Source of the DNA: JAFKKS01 sp050187875
GTDB taxonomy: Bacteria > Pseudomonadota > Alphaproteobacteria > Rhizobiales > Xanthobacteraceae
DNA length: 64,000 nt
Direction of reading: 5' to 3'
Assembly: GCA_050187875.1 (NCBI GenBank)
Contig: JBFWXB010000020.1
Coordinates: 1 to 64,000, forward strand
The position numbers and the translations under genes are program-made. How positions within the stretch are numbered: position 1 is the stretch's first letter; each line of letters begins with the position of its first letter. This document shows positions 58,797 to 64,000 of the stretch, piece after piece. The notes under the pieces are model-generated. The model saw nothing but the letters and a program-made list of their open reading frames with translations. It searched no databases and had not been told where the DNA came from.

Positions 58797-60182
58797 GTGA
58801 CGCCGCTCGACTCCAGCGTATTGCGCACGGCGACCGGGCTGGCGCGCTTCCGCCATCGCGCAGCGGTGAACAATCTGCTGACGATGGCGCGGCGCTGGCG
58901 TGCGCGCCTCATGTTCGCCGTGTTCGACCAGGGCGCGGCGAGCACCGCGAATTTCCTGCAGACCATCCTTTATGCGGTCTGGCTGCCGCTCGACGATTTC
59001 GGGCGCTACGTGATCGTCTGGTCGATCTCGCTGCTCGTCGAGAACGCGCAAGTCTCGGTGATCATGGACACGATGCCCGCCGTCGTGAGCCGTTTCGGCC
59101 AGCGCAACCGGCAGCGCCTCGACAGCGCCGGCGCCTGGATCGTCATGATCTATGGCGCGCTCGTGAGCCTCCTCATCCTCGCCGCGCTGCCGTTCGTCGC
59201 GCTCTTCGCGCCTGCTTTCGTGCTTCCGCTTCTGTGCCTTGCCGCGGCCAATCCGTCCCAGCGTCTCTATATCTTCCTGCGGCGGCTTTGCTATATCCGC
59301 GACCGGCAGGATATCGCCGCCACGGGATCATTCTTCTACGCCTTGACGCTGCTCGGCGGCGCGTTCGCGCTCCTGAAGCTCGGCCTTCTTTCCGTCGAAG
59401 CGGCGATCCTGCTATGGGGCCTCGCGAACCTCGTCGCGGTGGTCGCGATCCGGCTCATGGGTGTTGTCTGCTTCCGCGCGACACGGCGCGTCGTCATCGT
59501 GTGGCTCGCGCGCAAGCTGTGGGTCTCCGGCCGGTGGCTTGGCGGCGCGGCGATCGGCTTCTGGATCAGCACCTGGGGCCTGTTTCCGATCATCGCCGCC
59601 ATGGCCGGCACCGAGGTGGCCGGCATCGTGCGCGCGCTGCAGAACCTGTTTACGCCGATCGTCCAGTTCAACGCGGCGATCAATCTCGCGATCCTGCCGC
59701 GCGTCGCGGACAAGATCGTCGCCGTCGGGCCTCATTATGCCCGCAAGTTCGCCCTCTACGCGACCGCGGCGTTCACCGCGAGCGTCGTCTTCTATGGCGC
59801 GCTCGTCATGATCGAATCGAAACCGTTGCTCGCCCTCATCTATCGCAAGCCCGAGATTGCCGACGCGGCCTATCTTCTCTGGCCGCTCGGGCTCGCCATG
59901 ATCCTGGAGTCGTCCCGGCAAGGTTCGTCGATCGCGCTGCTCGCGATGAGCCGGACGCAGATGTTCTTCTGGTCCCGCGTCGTCGGCATCAGCGCCTTCC
60001 TTCTGAGCGCGTTGCTGCTCGGCCATGCGATGGGCGCCGACGGCATTCTCTGGGCCAATGTGATCGCGCAGGCGATCGGCACCAGCGTCCTGATGATCGA
60101 AGCCGCACGAATTCACTCGCCGCAGACGGCGGAACACGACATCGCCGCGGGGCGCCTGCTCGAACGTAAAGTCAACGCATGA
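58797..60182 (+). CDS. Polysaccharide flippase (GumJ/Wzx-like)
   Basis: This membrane protein of about 461 residues has roughly 12 helices and the MATE-like flippase fold. LMFAVFDQGAASTANFLQTI starts the first helix pair, followed by YAVWLPLDDFGRYVIVWSIS. Later helices include WILGGAAIGFWIS-like sequence WLGGAAIGFWISTWGLFPII. GTG at 58797 has GGAG five bases upstream; GTG 58791 would overlap the preceding TGA as GTGA and is also possible. It should move the lipid-linked EPS unit built by the neighbouring glycosyltransferases to the periplasm for the polymerase at 54096-55469. Confidence 0.85.
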   Translation: MTPLDSSVLRTATGLARFRHRAAVNNLLTMARRWRARLMFAVFDQGAASTANFLQTILYAVWLPLDDFGRYVIVWSISLLVENAQVSVIMDTMPAVVSRFGQRNRQRLDSAGAWIVMIYGALVSLLILAALPFVALFAPAFVLPLLCLAAANPSQRLYIFLRRLCYIRDRQDIAATGSFFYALTLLGGAFALLKLGLLSVEAAILLWGLANLVAVVAIRLMGVVCFRATRRVVIVWLARKLWVSGRWLGGAAIGFWISTWGLFPIIAAMAGTEVAGIVRALQNLFTPIVQFNAAINLAILPRVADKIVAVGPHYARKFALYATAAFTASVVFYGALVMIESKPLLALIYRKPEIADAAYLLWPLGLAMILESSRQGSSIALLAMSRTQMFFWSRVVGISAFLLSALLLGHAMGADGILWANVIAQAIGTSVLMIEAARIHSPQTAEHDIAAGRLLERKVNA

Positions 60183-60204
60183 TCATCGATCGAGGTGAAC
60201 GACA

Positions 60205-60849
60205 ATGAACGTGAAGTATCAGCTCAAACGAATGGCGCGCCACGCGCTGGTGCCTCTCCTCTACCGCTATCCGCCATTCGCGCTCACGCCCGAGCGGCTC
60301 TATCTGTTCCTGCATCACCTCGTCGAGACGAAGGATGTTCCCGGCGCCGTCATCGAGATCGGCTGCAACCTCGGCGGCACCGCCGTCATCGCCAAGCAGA
60401 TGATGGACCGGCTCGGTATCGACAAGCCTTACATCTGCATCGACACGTTCGACGGCTTCATCGAGGAGCAGTTCGCAGCCGACGTCGCGCTCGGAACCCC
60501 CGCCGGCGATGAGACGATGTTCTCCGGAAATTCCAAGGAGCTGGTGGCAAAGATCATGAAGCGCCACCGCGCCGGCGACATCGCGCTCGTCCAGGGCGAT
60601 GTGATGCAGATCCCCGATCGTCTGCTGCCGGATCAATGCTCCGTCGTGCTGCTCGACGTCGACCTCACGGAGCCGAGCTATGTCGCGCTCAACCGCTTCT
60701 GGCCGCGGCTGATGCCGGGCGGCGCGATCCTCGTCGACGATTGCCAGGAGTCCTGCTCGTGGAAGGCGCGGCTCGGCTACAGCCGCTTCTGCGAAGAGAA
60801 TGGCATCGCGCAAGAATATCGCTACGGCATGGGGCTGCTGTATCGGTGA
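60205..60849 (+). CDS. TylF/MycF-type macrocin O-methyltransferase family protein
   Basis: This 214-residue class I SAM methyltransferase of the TylF family has SAM motif I VIEIGCNLGGTAV (49-61), motif II acidic residue in CIDTFDGFIEEQF, the metal-binding acidic cluster LLDVDLTEPSY and ILVDDCQES. TylF members O-methylate sugar hydroxyls, using Mg2+ bound by the Asp cluster. ATG at 60205 follows GAGGTG. In an EPS locus it most likely methylates a sugar of the repeat unit. It is convergent with the pyruvyltransferase gene (6-bp gap). The modified position is not predictable. Confidence 0.85.
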   Translation: MNVKYQLKRMARHALVPLLYRYPPFALTPERLYLFLHHLVETKDVPGAVIEIGCNLGGTAVIAKQMMDRLGIDKPYICIDTFDGFIEEQFAADVALGTPAGDETMFSGNSKELVAKIMKRHRAGDIALVQGDVMQIPDRLLPDQCSVVLLDVDLTEPSYVALNRFWPRLMPGGAILVDDCQESCSWKARLGYSRFCEENGIAQEYRYGMGLLYR

Positions 60850-60855
60850 TCCGCC

Positions 60856-61896
60856 CTACGCGGCGAGCGCGTGCCGCAACGCGCCGACCGCGTCCTGCAG
60901 GCGTGCGATACGGTCGGCAAGGATACGGTCGTCGCTAAGGAAGGGACGGCTGCGGCTGGCTGCACGCAGCGCCTCCGCCGCACGCGGGAGCGTCACAGGA
61001 TCGAGCACGCGTGACGCTTTCTGCACCACGGATCGTATCGGCTTCTTCTGCACGACCGATCGCAGCGAACCTTTCATCTTTCGGCGCGCCGCCGGTGCAC
61101 GAACAGCGGCCGCGCCGTAACGCTCGTGGAAATCGCGAATGAGATCGTCGGTGTCGTCACCATCGGCGGCGCTGCGGTGGAATTCCTGCGGCTCGGCGAG
61201 CCGGATCTTGCGATGCTTGACGACCTCCCACCCCGAACTCGGCGGCAAGGTGATCGGCCGATATTCGAGACCGAGCGACCGCGTCCAGTCGATCCATTTG
61301 AACGGCGGAATGGCAGGGGACGATACGACCGGCACCCATGGGATGCGCAGCGTATCCGCAACGATGGCGCCATGCATCGCTTCGGTTACGACGAGACGCG
61401 CCCGGCCGAGTGCGCGCAGGACCTTTTGCGGTGGCCAATGCGGATCGACGAAGACGAGATCGGCGAGCTCGCACGCCTCCTTCCAGCGGCTGAGCGCGAT
61501 CGAGTTGTAGTGCGGAAAGAAAACGACATCGCGCGGCGTGCGCGCCGGCAGGAGCCGCGGCGTGGTCGCGAGCAGAGCCGCGCCGTCGGTCACCGTCGTT
61601 TCCGGCCGGCCGATCAGCTTTGCCGAGAGAGGCCCGCGCATGGCGAGGACCGACCAGCCCTTGTTGGGCCAGAGCTTCGGCAGCGGCCCTGTGCCGGCGC
61701 CGCTTCCAAGCACGAACACGCGCTTGTTCCGCGTCGCCTGCTCGGTGAGGAATTCGTCGCGGAAGATCGAGCCGATACCGAGCAGCACGCTGTCGTCCGC
61801 CTCGAAGCATGACGGCGGCAGCAACTCGCGCCAGATAATCGTGTTGAGATCGTCGCCGAAATTTCCGGATGGGCTCTGATAGTAGATGATGTCCAT
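60856..61896 (-). CDS. Polysaccharide pyruvyltransferase (GumL/ExoV-like)
   Basis: This 346-residue protein belongs to the polysaccharide pyruvyl transferase family, which adds a ketal pyruvate from phosphoenolpyruvate to a sugar. The motif SPSGNFGDDLN (residues 8-18) and IWRELLPP are typical of the family start, and the conserved histidine lies in VVTEAMHGAIVADTLRIPWV. The C-terminal 90 residues contain a short tandem repeat (SVVQKKPIR / SVVQKASRV) and a likely coiled segment. ATG at 61896 starts 24 bp after the FkbM gene's stop. It would place acidic groups on the EPS, as GumL does in xanthan. Confidence 0.88.
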   Translation of the reverse strand: MDIIYYQSPSGNFGDDLNTIIWRELLPPSCFEADDSVLLGIGSIFRDEFLTEQATRNKRVFVLGSGAGTGPLPKLWPNKGWSVLAMRGPLSAKLIGRPETTVTDGAALLATTPRLLPARTPRDVVFFPHYNSIALSRWKEACELADLVFVDPHWPPQKVLRALGRARLVVTEAMHGAIVADTLRIPWVPVVSSPAIPPFKWIDWTRSLGLEYRPITLPPSSGWEVVKHRKIRLAEPQEFHRSAADGDDTDDLIRDFHERYGAAAVRAPAARRKMKGSLRSVVQKKPIRSVVQKASRVLDPVTLPRAAEALRAASRSRPFLSDDRILADRIARLQDAVGALRHALAA

Positions 61897-61920
61897 ACGG
61901 TGCTGGGGTCCCTTTTGTTC

Positions 61921-62745
61921 TTACGCCGTGGGCACGAAGACGACGAAGCAGCGATCGCTCGGAAGCTTTGCCGCGTCCGTGAGCGGAGCGAATTCGAGGC
62001 CGTCTTCAGGGCAGAGGTAGCAATCGAAATCGACCGGCGGAAAGAACTGCAACACATCGCGATTGCACGCGTGATAACGCGACAGCGTCGTGTCTCCGTG
62101 CAGCTCGATGAACCACGTGCAGCGGCGCGCGATGGTTTGTGTCGCGCCCTTGAGCGCCTCGATCTCGAAACCTTCGATGTCCATGTAAACGACGGCCGGC
62201 GGCCCGGCGCGACGAGCGAGCTCATCGACGGTCAGCGCATCGACCAGCGCCTTGCCGACCTCGTTCTCCCCGTCGGCGGCACGGCTGGCGTTGAAGCTCG
62301 AGACGACCCGTCCCTTCCCGGCAAGCCCCGAGACCAGGCCGTGGATGACCTCGACATTCGTCACGGCATTGACTTCGATGTTGCGCCGCGCGATCGCCGC
62401 GTTATGCGCATTGGCCTCCACCGCGATTACTTGGCCACCCGGCTCGACCAGCTTTCCGAGAATCATCGCGATGAGGCATTGATGCGCGCCAAGATCGAAG
62501 ACGCGCGCGCCGCACGTCAGTCCGTGGTTCGCCAGGAACTCGATCTCCGGCGGCAGATCCCAGTCCTTATCGTACCACTCCTTGGCGATGCGGTCGTGGA
62601 TGTTCATCTGCAACTGATAGGGCCCGTAGCGATGCGAGACGACATGCTTGGGAAAGGTCCAGATGTCGAAGCGGTACTTCGCGGCCTTGAGCGCGTCGGC
62701 AACGGGGACCGGCAAATACTTCTTGGCTGAGGTGCGTATGTCCAT
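61921..62745 (-). CDS. FkbM family methyltransferase
   Basis: This 274-residue SAM methyltransferase has motif I VFDLGAHQCLIAMILGKL, the following acidic strand VIAVEANAHNAAIARRNIEV, and the FkbM hallmark VVYMDIEGFEIEALKGA. It ends with VVFVPTA. FkbM enzymes methylate hydroxyls on polyketides and sugars, including EPS and LPS residues. ATG at 62745 follows GAGGAAA by eight bases; a TTG at 62760 is in frame but unlikely. It lies between the GumK-like and GumL-like genes. Two different methyltransferases (with 60205-60849) imply a methylated repeat unit. Confidence 0.87.
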   Translation of the reverse strand: MDIRTSAKKYLPVPVADALKAAKYRFDIWTFPKHVVSHRYGPYQLQMNIHDRIAKEWYDKDWDLPPEIEFLANHGLTCGARVFDLGAHQCLIAMILGKLVEPGGQVIAVEANAHNAAIARRNIEVNAVTNVEVIHGLVSGLAGKGRVVSSFNASRAADGENEVGKALVDALTVDELARRAGPPAVVYMDIEGFEIEALKGATQTIARRCTWFIELHGDTTLSRYHACNRDVLQFFPPVDFDCYLCPEDGLEFAPLTDAAKLPSDRCFVVFVPTA

Positions 62746-62756
62746 TGTCGGTTTCC

Positions 62757-63965
62757 TCAAAGGCGTGTGTCATTGAAAGCGCGCGGGTTGACGAGGCGCT
62801 GCGCGACGTCGTCCCAGGCGAGAAAAGGACGCGGCGAAAACGGGCCGCTCGCCTTCGCCGCCGCGAAGGCCTGAGCGATCGAGCCATAGTCGCCCGGCAC
62901 ATAGCCGAAACGATGGTCGCGCTCGCCCGCGGCGAAATCCGGACAGACCGCCGGAATGCCGAGATATTCGTATTGCATCAGCTTCATGCTGGTGTCGCAG
63001 AGATAGTCGCAGCCGGGCGCGGCACGATACGGCGCGATGCCAATACTGGCGTGGCGGAGGAAGGGGATCGTCTCCTTGAACGGCATCTCGTCATAGAGCC
63101 GCACATTCGCCGGCACGTCGAAGCGCGTGCCCGCACCGATGACATGAAAGCGGATGTCGGGATGCGCCTTCGCGGCATAGAGGAGCGCCTGCGGATCGAA
63201 CAGCATCGAGCCAACGGACACGGCATTGAGCGGCGCGTCGTAGGGGTTTCCCCCTTCGCCGTCCATGAAGTCCGCGACGTCGAGACCATGCGGTACATGA
63301 AACAGCCGGTCCGCCGCCCAGGCGAAATTCTTCGCCATGCGCGGCGACGGCAGGCAGACGTGATCGAGCTTCGCGACCGTGGCCTCCAGCGACGTCTGTA
63401 CGAACGGGTGCACGCCGACGGTCGCAAGCTCATCGGAGGCGAGATAAGAGATAATCGCAGCCGGGCTCAGCGCGCGGATGCGCTCGATCAACATCGCGCC
63501 CAACCCCGATTCCACGACCACCACCGTCGCGTCGCGCAGAAGCGCATCGAGCTGCCGGCTCGGCAGACGGGCATAGAGGCGGTAGGCGAAGGCGGAATGC
63601 CGGTCGATCATCGCAATCCGGGTATGGATCGGATGGAACGGCGTGCGCCACAAATAGCAGCCGATGCCGTTTTGAAACTCCAGCGCATTGGCGCGATGCC
63701 AGAGGAACGTGCGGGAATCGCCCTTTAGTCGCGACAACGGGCTGAAGCGTAGCGACACAAACGTGACGTCCCAGCCGAGACGCAAGAAGGCGTCGGCGAT
63801 CGGATGCATGTTCGCGCGCCGCTTGGTGCGATAATCATGCTCAGAGACAATGACGGCGCGGCGCGGCTCCGAGACGGCCGGCGGCGCTTTTCCCACGGCG
63901 ACGTCGACCTGTACGGGCATACCGGTTTGAATCCGGCGTGAGCCGATTTGCACGGCGACACTCAT
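62757..63965 (-). CDS. Glucuronosyltransferase GumK-like (GT70)
   Basis: This protein of up to 402 residues resembles GumK, which adds glucuronic acid to the lipid-linked xanthan precursor. The family start is VSEHDYRTKRRANMHPIADA (about 41-60), followed by GWDVTFVSLRFSPLSRLKGD. The second domain has VSVGSMLFDPQALLYAAKAH, FHVIGAGTRFD and APYRAAPGCDYLCDTSMKLM with MQYEYLGIPAVCPDFAAG, where UDP-sugar contacts lie in GumK. The first 36 residues have no match, so ATG 63917-63920 may be the real start; ATG 63965 and GTG 63968 are alternatives. It is probably membrane-associated. The locus continues past the window edge. Confidence 0.82.
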   Translation of the reverse strand: MSVAVQIGSRRIQTGMPVQVDVAVGKAPPAVSEPRRAVIVSEHDYRTKRRANMHPIADAFLRLGWDVTFVSLRFSPLSRLKGDSRTFLWHRANALEFQNGIGCYLWRTPFHPIHTRIAMIDRHSAFAYRLYARLPSRQLDALLRDATVVVVESGLGAMLIERIRALSPAAIISYLASDELATVGVHPFVQTSLEATVAKLDHVCLPSPRMAKNFAWAADRLFHVPHGLDVADFMDGEGGNPYDAPLNAVSVGSMLFDPQALLYAAKAHPDIRFHVIGAGTRFDVPANVRLYDEMPFKETIPFLRHASIGIAPYRAAPGCDYLCDTSMKLMQYEYLGIPAVCPDFAAGERDHRFGYVPGDYGSIAQAFAAAKASGPFSPRPFLAWDDVAQRLVNPRAFNDTRL

Positions 63966-64000
63966 CACTGCCCCACAATTTTTTCGCAGGGCGTCGAACG

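Noticed and set aside
1..64000. CRISPR arrays, insertion sequences, integrases and prophage genes
   Set aside because: No regularly spaced direct repeats, transposase motifs or phage structural genes were seen in any frame.

Overview
The window is a GC-rich, gene-dense chromosomal segment from an alphaproteobacterium, most likely of the Hyphomicrobiales (Bradyrhizobium, Xanthobacteraceae or Beijerinckiaceae-like). This is inferred from base composition, the many ABC importers, the gene families, hairpin repeats of the kind common in that order, and GANTC (CcrM-type) motifs. No phage, insertion sequence or CRISPR array is visible.

Positions 1-39044 form an amino-acid, peptide and amine salvage region. 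A ten-gene minus-strand operon (12647 to 226) encodes a fused Opp/Dpp ATPase, a DadA-like oxidoreductase, an M28 peptidase, an Asp/Glu/hydantoin-type racemase, a complete Opp/Dpp importer and a quinone-oxidoreductase-like protein. Divergent from it (12908-18553) are a class IV aminotransferase, a second Opp/Dpp binding protein with two permeases but no ATPase, and a threonine-synthase-like PLP enzyme. Next comes a minus-strand operon (24663 to 18701): a PuuB-like oxidase, a polar amino-acid importer and an ArgH-like lyase. Divergent from that is a plus-strand operon (24929-31679): a polyamine-type importer, RidA, a creatinase-like M24 protein and a DadA-like oxidoreductase. An Fsr-type efflux pump, an orphan 2Fe-2S subunit of a molybdenum hydroxylase, an MFS transporter and hydantoinase/oxoprolinase hyuB-hyuA complete the block. 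The repeated pairing of importer with C-N bond-cleaving, racemising or oxidising enzymes suggests uptake and breakdown of unusual or D-amino acids and modified peptides. The substrates cannot be read from the sequence.

Positions 39079-43476 hold an aberrant tRNA-Asn-like gene and a three-gene operon (CelD-type GNAT transferase, FAD oxidoreductase, polysaccharide flippase). Its upstream region carries three GANTC sites in about 40 bp. msrQ follows on the minus strand.

Positions 44540-54151 are inorganic-nutrient genes: a ModE-like operator and modABC, a second threonine-synthase-like gene with an Lrp/AsnC regulator, and the assimilatory sulfite reductase set cysJ-cysI-cysG behind a 16-bp palindrome.

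Positions 54096-63965 are part of a Gum-type (xanthan/acetan-like) exopolysaccharide locus that runs off the right edge: a GumE-like polymerase, a secreted GH5 glycanase, one protein joining GumH-like and GumM-like glycosyltransferases, a GumJ-like flippase, a TylF-type methyltransferase, a GumL-like pyruvyltransferase, an FkbM methyltransferase and a GumK-like glucuronosyltransferase. The most unusual items are the GumH-GumM fusion, the tRNA-like gene with an apparent 8-bp acceptor stem, the divergent peptide transporters that may share one fused ATPase, and the ArgH paralogue inside a transport operon.
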